From positions 682,001 through 746,000 of the forward strand of contig NZ_JACHNF010000001.1 in assembly GCF_014205295.1 (NCBI RefSeq): DNA of 64,000 nucleotides, written 5' to 3'. How positions within the stretch are numbered: the first letter of the stretch is position 1; every line of letters begins with the position of its first letter. This document shows positions 37,045-45,256 of this stretch, in pieces. Under the pieces are notes generated by a model, which was not told where the DNA came from, made no database searches, and saw nothing but the letters and a program-made list of their open reading frames with translations. Source of the stretch: Kribbella solani (GTDB lineage: Bacteria > Actinomycetota > Actinomycetes > Propionibacteriales > Kribbellaceae). Position numbers and translations under genes: made by a program.

Positions 37045-39207
37045 TCAGCCGTCGCTCGGTGTACCGGTCCGCGGCGGGTCGAGGCGGACCGGTACACCGT
37101 TCAGCCAGGTCATTCCGGCGAGTGGTTCGAGGTCTTCGAGGGCGGAGCTGGTCAGGATGTTCAGGTTCGCTCCGCCCGACCGATTCGCCAGGCTCCAGCC
37201 GCCGCGGTGGCCCCAGCCCCAGGGCATGGCGATGGTCCCGGGCAGCACAGCGTCGGACAAGGTGATGGGTACCTCGACGGCGCCGGTTCTGGACGACAGT
37301 CGGGCCATTTCCCCGTCGGTCAGCCCCGCCGCGGCCGCATCGTCCGGATGTACGCGGACGGCGAAGCGCCGGCTTCTCATCAGCTGCGGCGAATTGTGGG
37401 TCCACGAGTTGTGGGATCGAAGCTCCCGCAGCGATACCAGACGGAGCGGATACGCCGGATCGATGCGTGGGCCGGCGAGCAGCCGGTCGAGTTCCTTGAC
37501 GATCTCGGGCGGACAGAGCTCGACGCGCGATCCGCGGTGCCGGATGTACTTGGCCGCCACGCCCGTCGGATGGTGCTCGGACAGCCGGAGGCCATGTGGG
37601 TGGAGGCGTTCGAGCCGTCGCAACGAGAGTCCGCCCCGGCGGAGCCCGAAGCGGTCGCCGTACGGTCCGGCGCGCAGCCCGAGGTCGATCAGCCGGCGTG
37701 GCGTCAGCCGGATCCGCAGGCGATGCAGTGCCCGGAGTACAGGGACCGTGCTCGGAACGATGCCGAGTCGACGGCCGAGGTCGGTCATCACCTCCCACTC
37801 GCTGCGCGCCTCGCCGTACGGCGAAACGACTTGCTGTGACCATTGGACGAACGGACTGGTGTGATTGGTGGCGTGGAAGAACGGCGTTTCCTGCCGTTCC
37901 AGAAAGGTCTGTGCGGGCAGTACGAAATCGGCCAGCCGATTCGTGTCGTTCAGGTACAGGTCGTGTGACACGAAGAGCTTGAGTTGGCCCAGGGCATCGA
38001 CGAACTCACGGCTGTTCGGCACGGACGCGACTGGATTGCCCGCGGAGACCCACAGCGCCCTGATCTGCCGTGGCCCGGGGGTGGTGATCTGACGGGCCAT
38101 CAGCGCCGCCGGGAGCTCGCCGAGGATGTCCGGGAAGTTGCCGGCGTCCGAGCGCACGCGACCGATCCGGTGCAGGCGAGCGGCCTGACCCATGGCACGG
38201 ACCGGTACCGCCGTGGTGGTGAACAGCGCGCCGCCGGGACGATCGAGATTTCCGGTCACGGTGTTGAGCGCGTCGATCAGGAAGCACACCAGCGTGCCGA
38301 ATCTGCCGCGGCCGGCACCGGTGCGCCCGTACGCGACCGCGCGGCCGGCGCCGGCGAAGTCGCGGGCGAGCGCCTCGATGGTCAGCGCCGGAATTCCGGT
38401 CGACTCAGCCGCGCGTTCGGGAGTGAACGGCGCGAGGCGGGACACCAGCCGAGGCAGTCCGGTGGCCCCGACCCGAAGCGATTCGAGCTTGTCGCGGAAG
38501 ATCACGTTCAGCATCGCCAGCAGCAGCCAGGCATCCGTGTCCGGCCTGATCGGGATGTGCTCGAACGCCTTCGCGGTCTCCGTGCGACGCGGGTCGACCA
38601 CAATGACGCGACCGTTTCGTCCGCGGATCCCGGTGAGCCGCTCACGGATGCGCGGAGCCGTCAGGAAGCTGCCGTTGGAGACGAGTGGATTCGCGCCGAT
38701 GATCAACAGGAAGCTGGTCCGGTCGAGGTCGGGGATCGGGGCGGAGAACGGGTGGCCGAACAAGAGTTGGCACGCGGCCAGCCGGCTTCCGATGTCCTGC
38801 GAGACAGCGCCGTACCCGTGCGGTGAACCGAACTGCTCGAGGAACCCTCGGACCCAGGTCAGATGCCCGAACGAGAACGAACTGGGCACGCCGGCGTACA
38901 GGGCGAGCGCGGCCGGGCCGAACTGCTTTCTGATCGACCGCAGGCGCTCCGCGATCTCGTCGAGAGCGCCTTCCCAGGTGGTCCGTTCGAAGGTGTCACC
39001 GACCCGGCGCAACGGGTGCAGTACGCGTTCGGGATCGTTCTGGATCTCGGTCATCGCGATGCCCTTGGGGCAGCAGTACCCGGCTGACATCGGATGTGCT
39101 GGGTCCGGTCGCAGGCGCACGAGGCGATCGTCGGCCACCGTGGCCACCAGACCGCACAGCGCTTCGCAGATCTGGCAGTAGGTGATCCGCTCCTCGCCGG
39201 TGGTCAT
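37045..39207 (-). CDS. Molybdopterin-dependent oxidoreductase with N-terminal 4Fe-4S motif
   Basis: This 720-aa protein belongs to the DMSO reductase superfamily. Four cysteines at the N-terminus (C11-x2-C14-x3-C18 and C45/C46 in SAGYCCPKG) should bind a 4Fe-4S cluster. Molybdopterin-binding segments include LLIIGANPLVSNGSFL, RVIVVDPRRTETAKAFEHIP, GRTGAGRGRFGTLVCFLIDA, and a C-terminal dinucleotide-binding domain (RLSSRTGAVEVPITLSDAVL). There is no Tat signal, so it is cytosolic, perhaps a formate dehydrogenase-like or assimilatory-type enzyme; the substrate is unclear. Its start overlaps the stop of the upstream 148-aa gene by 4 nt (ATGA). The C-terminal codons form a large hairpin. Confidence 0.85.
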   Translation of the reverse strand: MTTGEERITYCQICEALCGLVATVADDRLVRLRPDPAHPMSAGYCCPKGIAMTEIQNDPERVLHPLRRVGDTFERTTWEGALDEIAERLRSIRKQFGPAALALYAGVPSSFSFGHLTWVRGFLEQFGSPHGYGAVSQDIGSRLAACQLLFGHPFSAPIPDLDRTSFLLIIGANPLVSNGSFLTAPRIRERLTGIRGRNGRVIVVDPRRTETAKAFEHIPIRPDTDAWLLLAMLNVIFRDKLESLRVGATGLPRLVSRLAPFTPERAAESTGIPALTIEALARDFAGAGRAVAYGRTGAGRGRFGTLVCFLIDALNTVTGNLDRPGGALFTTTAVPVRAMGQAARLHRIGRVRSDAGNFPDILGELPAALMARQITTPGPRQIRALWVSAGNPVASVPNSREFVDALGQLKLFVSHDLYLNDTNRLADFVLPAQTFLERQETPFFHATNHTSPFVQWSQQVVSPYGEARSEWEVMTDLGRRLGIVPSTVPVLRALHRLRIRLTPRRLIDLGLRAGPYGDRFGLRRGGLSLRRLERLHPHGLRLSEHHPTGVAAKYIRHRGSRVELCPPEIVKELDRLLAGPRIDPAYPLRLVSLRELRSHNSWTHNSPQLMRSRRFAVRVHPDDAAAAGLTDGEMARLSSRTGAVEVPITLSDAVLPGTIAMPWGWGHRGGWSLANRSGGANLNILTSSALEDLEPLAGMTWLNGVPVRLDPPRTGTPSDG
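37057..37099. terminator. Perfect 16-bp hairpin at the end of two convergent operons
   Basis: CGGTGTACCGGTCCGC (37057-37072) pairs perfectly with GCGGACCGGTACACCG (37084-37099) around an 11-nt loop. It lies within the last codons of the molybdopterin oxidoreductase and 38 nt past the stop of the subtilisin gene. A bidirectional terminator, or a block to read-through between convergent operons, is the simplest role. No U-tract follows, which is common in actinobacterial terminators. Confidence 0.7.
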
Positions 39208-39650
39208 GAGTCAGTGTCTTCGAATGCTTCGAGGTCGTCTCTGATCAGCTCGGCCAGGCGAGGTTTGTCGTGGTAGAGCTGGTGCAGGGTTGTGCCGAGT
39301 TTGCTCAGTACGGCGATGTCTTCCTCTGATGCCGTCACGCCCCAGGTCGGGTCCATGTCGCCGTCACCGTAGTCGTAGCCGTAGTTCGTGAAGGTCAGTC
39401 GCCCGGACTCCACGTACTCGATCAGGTCCAGCCCCGCTTGGCGTCCGGCGAGCACCGCGACGGTGAACCAGTCTTGTGGCTCCCCGGTCAGCCCGTACTC
39501 GGCAAACGTCGCCTCCGCGGCGGTCCGCGCCCGCGGATTCAGGTCGAGAACGTACGCCGGGTTGCCGTCGGCGTAGAGATACAGCGAGAACGGCGCGATC
39601 GGACTCACCGGAACCGTGCAGTAGGACTCGCCGCGCTCATCGGTACTCAC
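39204..39650 (-). CDS. Hypothetical 148-aa protein
   Basis: GTG 39650 was chosen because GGGAG lies 6 nt upstream; the frame is open to a TTG at 39710 without a ribosome site and overlapping a palindrome. The protein has aromatic-rich, acidic segments (FSLYLYADGNPAYVLDLNPR, GLTGEPQDWFTVAVLAGRQA, LTFTNYGYDYGDGDMDPTWG) and ends acidic. There is no signal peptide or membrane helix. I do not recognise the family. The 4-nt overlap with the oxidoreductase indicates co-translation, so an accessory role is possible but unproven. Confidence 0.7.
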   Translation of the reverse strand: MSTDERGESYCTVPVSPIAPFSLYLYADGNPAYVLDLNPRARTAAEATFAEYGLTGEPQDWFTVAVLAGRQAGLDLIEYVESGRLTFTNYGYDYGDGDMDPTWGVTASEEDIAVLSKLGTTLHQLYHDKPRLAELIRDDLEAFEDTDS

Positions 39651-39705
39651 AGACGGCTCCCATGGGGACGTGAGGATCAGGCAGTCGCCCGATCGCAGGA
39701 CTTGT

Positions 39706-39718
39706 TGCAATCATTGCA
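39706..39718. promoter_or_regulatory. Perfect palindrome TGCAATCATTGCA
   Basis: A 6+1+6 perfect inverted repeat lies 56 bp upstream of the chosen start of the hypothetical gene and about 216 bp upstream of the divergent methyltransferase. Its extension TTGCATAAAACT resembles TTGCATGAAACT at 30208-30219 in front of the amine oxidase operon. It is a plausible operator; the regulator is unknown. Confidence 0.4.
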
Positions 39719-39934
39719 TAAAACTCGGCGGGCGAAACGACGATGAGGTCCTGTAGATGATTCTTACCCTCTCGACCGGCGGCTCGGCGGCTTGACAGGA
39801 GGTGTGGGCCGATTCGGGCGTGATCGGCGTCGGCGTCGGCGTAGGCGGGCGGGTCGCGGTACGTACAGATGTATGTACTGTCCGGGCGCAAATTCGGTCG
39901 CTCGGTGGGGAGGGGGCGGGTTAGCGTCGTGGGC

Positions 39935-40678
39935 ATGGTTGATGCCAAGTTCGGGGTGCGTCGGTTGGCCGCGGTGTACGACTTGTTCGAGGGTGGTCGC
40001 GGGGACCTGGAGCATTACGTGGCGATGGTGGGTGAGTTCTCGGCGCGGCGGGTGCTGGACGTGGGGTGTGGGACGGGGGAGTTGGCCTGTCTGCTCGCGG
40101 GCGCCGGGGTGGGGGTCGTCGGAGTGGACCCGGCGGAGGCCTCGCTGGAAGTTGCTCGGGGCAAGGAGTTTGCGGAACGGGTGCAGTGGATCCACGGGGA
40201 TGCGACAACGTTGCCCGGGCTGCAGGTCGATCTGGCGGTGATGACGGGGAACGTGGCGCAGGTGTTCCTGACCGATGAGGACTGGGCCGCGACGTTGAGC
40301 GGGGTGCATGAAGCGTTGGTCCCGGATGGGCGGTTCGTGTTCGAGACGCGCGATCCGGCGCGGCGGGTGTGGGAGGAGTGGCGGGACTGGTCGCGGGAGA
40401 GCACGTATCAGGAGGTACCGGTCGCGGCGGGCGGGACGGTGGCGACCTGGGGCGAGGTGCTCGCGGTGGAACTGCCGTTCGTGACGTTCCGGGGTACGTA
40501 CGTGTTCTCGTCCGACGACGCCGTATTCACCTCGGATTCGACGCTGCGGTTTCGGGAGCGGGCCGAGCTGGAGGAGTCCCTGGTGTCGGCCGGGTTCGTG
40601 GTGGACGACGTTCGGGAGGCGCCGGACCGACCGGGGATGGAGTTCGTGTTCGTGGCCCGGAAGACCAGCCGGCCGTGA
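39935..40678 (+). CDS. SAM-dependent class I methyltransferase
   Basis: This 247-aa protein starts at ATG 39935, chosen because the conserved fold begins there (MVDAKFGVRRLAAVYDLFEG); the frame is open 22 codons upstream. Motif I is VLDVGCGTGELACLLAGAG (about residues 39-57), with the acidic residue ending strand 2 in VVGVDPAEASLEVARG. Later strands are VQWIHGDATTLPGLQVDLAV and EALVPDGRFVFETRDPARR. The C-terminal beta-rich half (TLRFRERAELEESLVSAGF, PGMEFVFVARK) is typical of small-molecule methyltransferases. The substrate is unknown. It is monocistronic, and GGGAGGGGGCGGG lies upstream. Confidence 0.85.
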   Translation: MVDAKFGVRRLAAVYDLFEGGRGDLEHYVAMVGEFSARRVLDVGCGTGELACLLAGAGVGVVGVDPAEASLEVARGKEFAERVQWIHGDATTLPGLQVDLAVMTGNVAQVFLTDEDWAATLSGVHEALVPDGRFVFETRDPARRVWEEWRDWSRESTYQEVPVAAGGTVATWGEVLAVELPFVTFRGTYVFSSDDAVFTSDSTLRFRERAELEESLVSAGFVVDDVREAPDRPGMEFVFVARKTSRP

Positions 40679-40771
40679 GCACTTGGTCGAGCAGGTGGCG
40701 TACGTCATCCTCGGGCAGACTGAGCCAGGTCCGCGGTAGCGAGCTTTGCCGAGTGTGCGGTGCCGCGGGTC

Positions 40772-41344
40772 TTAGGGGAGGTCGGGGCTTTTGCGTTGTC
40801 TGGCGTTGAAGCGGGCCTTCTTCTGGCGGTTTCCGCAGGTGTTCATGTCGCACCATCTGCGGGTGCGGCTCTGGCTGGTGTCGAAGAAGGCGGCTTGGCA
40901 GGTCGGGGATGCGCACAAGGCCAGCTTTCCGTCGCGTTCGCCCGCGATGATGCTGATCGCGTCGGCGGCGATCACGCCGAGGGCGTCTTCGACGGCGGAC
41001 GCCGCGCCGAGCTGCCATCGCCGCTGCCCGTCGGGCGTCAGGACGGCCGCGGCCCGGCCCTGAGCGCTGCGGTCGTTGATGACGTGGACCGCGGCCGCCG
41101 GAAGAGCGTGCCCGCTCGCGGCGGCCGTCGCGGCGGCGTGAATCGACTCTCTCAACTCCCGAGCGAGCTCGAGTTGAGCGGCCGTGCACGAGTCCACGGC
41201 GAGACCGCTCACCGCCAGCCAGTCCGTGAGGCGTTGCGGCGTGGGTACGCGCTCCACGGCCTCGCCCTGACGCTCGGTAAGGGTCGCCGTGAAGCTGGTC
41301 GCGAGCACGGTACCGAGGCGGAACTCGGGAAACTCGGCGGGCAT
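40772..41344 (-). CDS. CGNR zinc-finger DNA-binding protein
   Basis: This 190-aa regulator has an N-terminal ABATE-like helical domain (LATSFTATLTERQGEAVERV, LAVDSCTAAQLELARELRES). The C-terminal CGNR zinc finger includes LALCASPTCQAAFFDTS and RRWCDMNTCGNRQKKARFNA; the two Cys pairs should bind zinc. TAAGGT lies 7 nt upstream of the start, suggesting a leaderless transcript. It is divergent from an epoxide hydrolase gene, with a paired AACC-N9-GGTT operator between them, so it probably represses itself and that gene. That control is inferred from arrangement. Confidence 0.88.
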   Translation of the reverse strand: MPAEFPEFRLGTVLATSFTATLTERQGEAVERVPTPQRLTDWLAVSGLAVDSCTAAQLELARELRESIHAAATAAASGHALPAAAVHVINDRSAQGRAAAVLTPDGQRRWQLGAASAVEDALGVIAADAISIIAGERDGKLALCASPTCQAAFFDTSQSRTRRWCDMNTCGNRQKKARFNARQRKSPDLP

Positions 41345-41346
41345 GG

Positions 41347-41405
41347 AACCACCTTAGCCGGTTGCAGGCCTTGCTGAAGCCATGCTAGAACCGGCTTAGA
41401 TGGTT
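41347..41405. promoter_or_regulatory. Paired operator AACC-N9-GGTT x2 between CGNR gene and epoxide hydrolase
   Basis: AACCACCTTAGCCGGTT (41347-41363) and AACCGGCTTAGATGGTT (41389-41405) are 17-bp sites, each AACC-N9-GGTT, and the two arms are also inverted relative to each other with 2 mismatches. The left site touches the CGNR start codon and overlaps its -10 box; the right site lies 39 bp upstream of the epoxide hydrolase. The arrangement is typical of an autoregulator controlling a divergent gene. Confidence 0.7.
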
Positions 41406-41444
41406 CACGCACGGATAACCGTTCCCCGGTGACCAGGAGGTCTG

Positions 41445-42611
41445 ATGCCCCGCCACGACGTGCAAGCGTTCGAAGCGCACGCGACCGACGCCGACCTCGA
41501 CGAGTTGCGGGCGCGATTGGCCGCGGCGCGGCTGCCCGAGGCCGAGACGGTCGAGCGCGCCGCATCGGGCCGACGCCGATGGGAACAGGGCGTTCCGCTC
41601 GCGGATCTCGCCGACGTCGTGCGGTACTGGCGTACCGAGTACGACTGGCGATCCTTCGAAGTGAGCCTCGACCGAATCGGGCAGTTCCGTACGACCATCG
41701 ACGGCCTGGGAATCCACTTCCTGCACCGCCGGTCCGCGCGCGCCGATGCCACGCCGTTGATTTTGACGCACGGCTGGCCGGGCAGCATTGCCGAATTCGT
41801 CGACGTGGTGGACGAGTTGGCAGATCCCCGGCACCCGGACGTACCGGCATTTCATGTAGTGGTTCCGTCGCTTCCAGGCTTCGGGTACAGCGACAAGCCG
41901 GCCGTCACCGGGTGGGGAACCGAAAAGATCGCGACTGCCTGGGTCGAATTGATGGGCAGGCTCGGCTACGACAAGTTCCTGGCGCACGGCGGCGACTGGG
42001 GAGGAAACATCACCACTGTTCTCGCGGGCAGATTCCCGGCGCACGTACCCGGAATTCACACCACGTTCGCGGAGGCACCGCCCGGATTGCCGACCGACGG
42101 GCTGACGGCCGCCGAGCGCCGGTGGACCGAGGAAACCCACGACTTCTGGCACCACCGCGCGGCGTACGCAAAACAGCAGGCGACCCGGCCGCAGACCATC
42201 GGCTATTCGCTCGTCGATTCCCCGGTCGGGCTACTTGCCTGGATTCTCGACAAATTCGCCGACTGGTCGGACACCGAGGACAGTCCGTTCGAGCGGATTT
42301 CCCGAGATCGCGTACTCGATGACGTCACCCTGTACTGGTTGACGCGAACCGGCGCGTCGGCGGCGCGCATCTATTACGAGAGCCACAATTCGCTGGACCC
42401 CGGGCTTCGTGTCGAGGTCCCGGCGGCGATCACCATCTATCCGCGCGACATCGAGAAGTATCCGCGGCCGTGGGCTCAGGAGCGGTACCGGCAGATCGTG
42501 CGCTGGAGCTCGCCTGACGCGGGTGGGCACTTCCCGTCGCTGGAGGTCCCCGAGTACTTCGTCAAAGACCTGCAAGCAGGCCTCGCGGCAGTCCTCTCAG
42601 CCCAGCCGTGA
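41445..42611 (+). CDS. Epoxide hydrolase, alpha/beta-hydrolase fold with N-terminal EHN domain
   Basis: This 388-aa protein starts with an epoxide hydrolase N-terminal domain (FEAHATDADLDELRARLAAA, YWRTEYDWRSFEVSLDRIG). The oxyanion motif is HGWPGS near residue 109, the nucleophile is Asp in AHGGDWGGNITT (about 184), and the likely base is His in GGHFPSLEVPEYF (about 362). The enzyme should open epoxides to diols. GACCAGGAGG lies upstream of ATG 41445. Divergent pairing with a CGNR regulator and a double operator suggests substrate-inducible expression. Residue numbering is approximate. Confidence 0.9.
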   Translation: MPRHDVQAFEAHATDADLDELRARLAAARLPEAETVERAASGRRRWEQGVPLADLADVVRYWRTEYDWRSFEVSLDRIGQFRTTIDGLGIHFLHRRSARADATPLILTHGWPGSIAEFVDVVDELADPRHPDVPAFHVVVPSLPGFGYSDKPAVTGWGTEKIATAWVELMGRLGYDKFLAHGGDWGGNITTVLAGRFPAHVPGIHTTFAEAPPGLPTDGLTAAERRWTEETHDFWHHRAAYAKQQATRPQTIGYSLVDSPVGLLAWILDKFADWSDTEDSPFERISRDRVLDDVTLYWLTRTGASAARIYYESHNSLDPGLRVEVPAAITIYPRDIEKYPRPWAQERYRQIVRWSSPDAGGHFPSLEVPEYFVKDLQAGLAAVLSAQP

Positions 42612-42705
42612 GCGCCGGCTGGTGGGGTGCTCGCTGGTGGTCAGGTGGCTGGCGATTGTTTGCCGGCGCGGTCCAGTAGGTGGCGGCGTTCCACTTCGTC
42701 GGTGG

Positions 42706-42927
42706 CCAGTCGGTGTCAGCGTCGGTCGCGGCCTGGGCGTGGAGGGCTGCGATCGCGGCCTGGAGTTGATAGGGGCCGGTCTCGCCGTCGGACCAGACGG
42801 ACTCGATCAGCGCTGTCCCTTCGGTGATGAGGGAGCGGTCCCAGTGGGTGCGGTCTTGGTCTTGCAGTTGGATGAGCTGGTTGCGGTCGTCGGCGCGGGT
42901 GGAGCGCCGTGATTCGTTGAGCAGTAG
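42706..42927 (-). pseudogene. C-terminal scrap of a DUF6596-type ECF sigma factor
   Basis: Directly after the cellulase stop codon, and in the same frame, the minus strand reads LLLNESRRSTRADDRNQLIQ, then DQDRTHWDRSLITEGTALIE and GPYQLQAAIAALHAQAATDA, DTDW. This is the conserved C-terminal extension of DUF6596-containing sigma factors, which normally also carry sigma regions 2 and 4. Only about 74 codons remain, without a start, and homology ends near 42706. The abrupt junction at the cellulase stop marks an old recombination point. The rest of this interval up to the epoxide hydrolase holds nothing else I can support. Confidence 0.65.
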
Positions 42928-43947
42928 TCAGTTGCCGTTGATCAGGTGTACCGCCAGGTCGGCGCTGAACGTACCGGCCGGGATGCCGTCGCCGATGCCG
43001 CACGAGCCGTCGGAGTCGCCGGGGACCTTGATCCAGAGCAGCATCTCCGCGCCGCCTCCGAGCTGTGAGGTGACGCCGAGCTTTCGGCCCGGTGGGTTGC
43101 ACCAATCGTTACCGGTGCCGTTCCCGTTCCGGCTGGTGTCGACGACGAACGGCTTGGTGGCCGGCAGGCTGCCGTTGATCGCGTTGCCGTAACTCACGGT
43201 CTGGGCGGTGGTGAAGTAGTTCGACACATTCAGCGAGAAGCCGTGAGCGTTGGCCAGGCCCGCGCCCTTGAGTCGCTGGGCCATCTCGCTCGCGCCGACC
43301 CATCCCGCGTTGCCGCCGTCGAGGTAGGCCCAGGTGTTGGGTGCCAGCTCCTTGAACTGCTGCACGGCGTAGCTCAGCATTCCGTTGCGCTCGGCAATCT
43401 GATCGGCGTTCATACAGTTGAAGTCACCGAGCGAGTCGGGCTCGATCACGACCAGCGCCGGGCGGTTGCCGATGGCAACGGCAAAGTCGTGGATCCAGGC
43501 GCGGTACGCGGCCGGGGTGCCCGCGCCGCCGCCGGAATGGCCGCCGCACGCGTCGCGGCCGGGGATGTTGTACGCGACCAGTACCGGGAGTTTGTCCGCG
43601 ACGTCGGCGGCACCGACGAAGCTGCCGACCGCGGTGCCGATCGGGTTGCTCCAGTTGCCGAACCACCGGGCCATCGGCTTGCTCGCGATCGAGCTCTGGA
43701 TCGCGCTCCGGCGACCGTCGTTCGGGTTGTCCCGGACCCAGTTGGCCGGGTTCGAGTTCGGGTCGACGTAGAACCCGCTGGTCAGCCGCGTCGGGTCGCC
43801 GGCGGCAAGACCGGCGGTGGGGGAGGCGCCGGCGGCAGGGCCGGCGGTGGCGGTGGCGGTGCGGGCGGCGCCGGCGGTCTGCGTCGCCGGCGCGACCGCG
43901 GCGAGCATCAACCCGCCGGCAATCAGGCCTCGGGCGATCCAGTTCAT
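42928..43947 (-). CDS. Secreted GH6 cellulase (endoglucanase/cellobiohydrolase type)
   Basis: This 339-aa pre-protein has a Sec signal peptide (LIAGGLMLAAVAPATQTAGA), an Ala/Pro-rich linker, and a glycoside hydrolase family 6 catalytic domain from about residue 57 (FYVDPNSNPANWV). Signature 1, LVAYNIPGRDACGGHSGGG, gives catalytic acid Asp132; signature 2, ALVVIEPDSLGDFNCM, gives Asp171. It hydrolyses beta-1,4-glucan with inversion. The protein stops right after the catalytic domain, without the cellulose-binding module many GH6 enzymes carry. It is divergent from a LacI regulator across two CebR-like boxes, so cellobiose-type induction is likely. Confidence 0.93.
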   Translation of the reverse strand: MNWIARGLIAGGLMLAAVAPATQTAGAARTATATAGPAAGASPTAGLAAGDPTRLTSGFYVDPNSNPANWVRDNPNDGRRSAIQSSIASKPMARWFGNWSNPIGTAVGSFVGAADVADKLPVLVAYNIPGRDACGGHSGGGAGTPAAYRAWIHDFAVAIGNRPALVVIEPDSLGDFNCMNADQIAERNGMLSYAVQQFKELAPNTWAYLDGGNAGWVGASEMAQRLKGAGLANAHGFSLNVSNYFTTAQTVSYGNAINGSLPATKPFVVDTSRNGNGTGNDWCNPPGRKLGVTSQLGGGAEMLLWIKVPGDSDGSCGIGDGIPAGTFSADLAVHLINGN

Positions 43948-43980
43948 GTAATGCTCCAGTCTCGGGTGGGGCGGAACCTC

Positions 43981-43994
43981 TGGGAGCGCTTCCA
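43981..43994. promoter_or_regulatory. CebR-like operator 1, TGGGAGCGCTTCCA
   Basis: The sequence matches the known CebR box of Streptomyces (TGGGAGCGCTCCCA) at all but two positions. It lies 33 bp upstream of the GH6 start and should be the cellulase-proximal binding site of the adjacent LacI-family repressor. Confidence 0.8.
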
Positions 43995-44037
43995 GTGCTT
44001 CTCAACGCTGGATGGTGAACCAGATCTTATCGCAAAC

Positions 44038-44051
44038 CGGGAGCGCTTCCA
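44038..44051. promoter_or_regulatory. CebR-like operator 2, CGGGAGCGCTTCCA
   Basis: This second copy of the GGGAGCGCTTCCA core lies 39 bp upstream of the LacI-family GTG start. Its centre is 57 bp from the centre of operator 1. One box near each divergent gene suggests the repressor also controls its own synthesis. Confidence 0.8.
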
Positions 44052-44090
44052 GTTGTACTCTCTACGCATTCAAACGTTAAGGACGGGCCG

Positions 44091-45122
44091 GTGACCGAGT
44101 CCCTCAGGCGGCAAGTGACGCTCGACGAAGTCGCCGAGCGGGCCGGTGTGTCCCGTTCGGCGGCGTCGCGGGTGATCAACAACGCCCCACATGTGAGCAG
44201 AGCCAAACGTGCGGCGGTCGAGCGCGCCGTCAGCGACCTCGGGTACGTACCGAACGCGAACGCCCGGGCGCTCGCGTCACAGCAGGCCGGAGCGGTCGTA
44301 CTGGCGATCTCCAGCGAAAACCCGCGGGCGTTCGCGGATCCGTTCTTCGCCGAGGTCGTGGTCGGCATCAGCTCGGTACTCGAGGAGACCGACCACGAGC
44401 TGATGTTGATGATGGCGACGTCTGCCCGCGGCCAGGCGCGACTCGGGCAGGTGCTGCGTACCCGGCAGGCGGCCGGCGTCATGCTGATGTCGATGCACGG
44501 TGACGACCCCCTCGCTCGGCTCGCCGAGCAGGCGGACGTACCAGTGGTCTTCGGCGGCGTACCGGCGACCTTCGAACCGCGCTACTACGTCGATGCCGAC
44601 AACCGGGGCGGAGCTCGCCTGGCGACCGAACATCTGGTCACCTGCGGCCGGACCAGAATCGGGACGATCACCGGCCGGATGGACGAAGGCGCCGGTTTGG
44701 CCCGCTACCGGGGTTACCAGGACGCCCTGGCCGTCGCCGGCCTCGACGCGACGCGCGTGATCCACGGCGACTTCTCCGAGGACGGCGGCGCCGACGCGAT
44801 GCGCGAACTGCTGACCGCGCATCCGGACGTCGACGGCGTGTTCATCGCCTCCGACCAGATGGCGATCGGCGCGCTCCGGGTCCTGCAGGAAGCCGGAATC
44901 ACGGTGCCAACTGACGTCGCTCTGGTCGGATTCAACGACATCTCGACCGCCCGCCACACAACCCCACCCCTGACCACCATCAGCCAGCCGATCCAGCCCC
45001 TCGGCCGCGAAATGGCCAGAATGCTCCTCGCCGTACTCGCGGGCGAGCGACCATCACCACTGATCCTCCCAACCCGCCTGACCAAACGAGAATCGACCGG
45101 AACCAGTACCAACCCGACCTGA
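44091..45122 (+). CDS. LacI-family repressor, CebR-like
   Basis: This 343-aa regulator starts at GTG 44091, with AAGGA upstream. The N-terminal helix-turn-helix and hinge are textbook LacI (VTLDEVAERAGVSRSAASRV, YVPNANARALAS). A periplasmic-binding-protein-like sugar sensor follows (VVLAISSENPRAFADPFFAE, FGGVPATFEPRYYVDADNRG, DGVFIASDQMAIGALRVLQE, VALVGFNDISTARHTTPPLT). Divergence from a GH6 cellulase and two CebR-type boxes between them make a cello-oligosaccharide-responsive repressor the best call. It is probably one of several LacI proteins in the genome, so the CebR name is not certain. Confidence 0.88.
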   Translation: MTESLRRQVTLDEVAERAGVSRSAASRVINNAPHVSRAKRAAVERAVSDLGYVPNANARALASQQAGAVVLAISSENPRAFADPFFAEVVVGISSVLEETDHELMLMMATSARGQARLGQVLRTRQAAGVMLMSMHGDDPLARLAEQADVPVVFGGVPATFEPRYYVDADNRGGARLATEHLVTCGRTRIGTITGRMDEGAGLARYRGYQDALAVAGLDATRVIHGDFSEDGGADAMRELLTAHPDVDGVFIASDQMAIGALRVLQEAGITVPTDVALVGFNDISTARHTTPPLTTISQPIQPLGREMARMLLAVLAGERPSPLILPTRLTKRESTGTSTNPT

Positions 45123-45256
45123 AAGGGATTCGTCCGTCCGGGTCCGCGAACTCCACACCTTTCGGTCAAGGAGTCTTCCAGTGGCTCGCCAGAGTTTCTC
45201 CAGGGCGTGGTTGCAGAGTCCTCTGGGTAACTACTCGCATTACTCGGAGGAATCAC

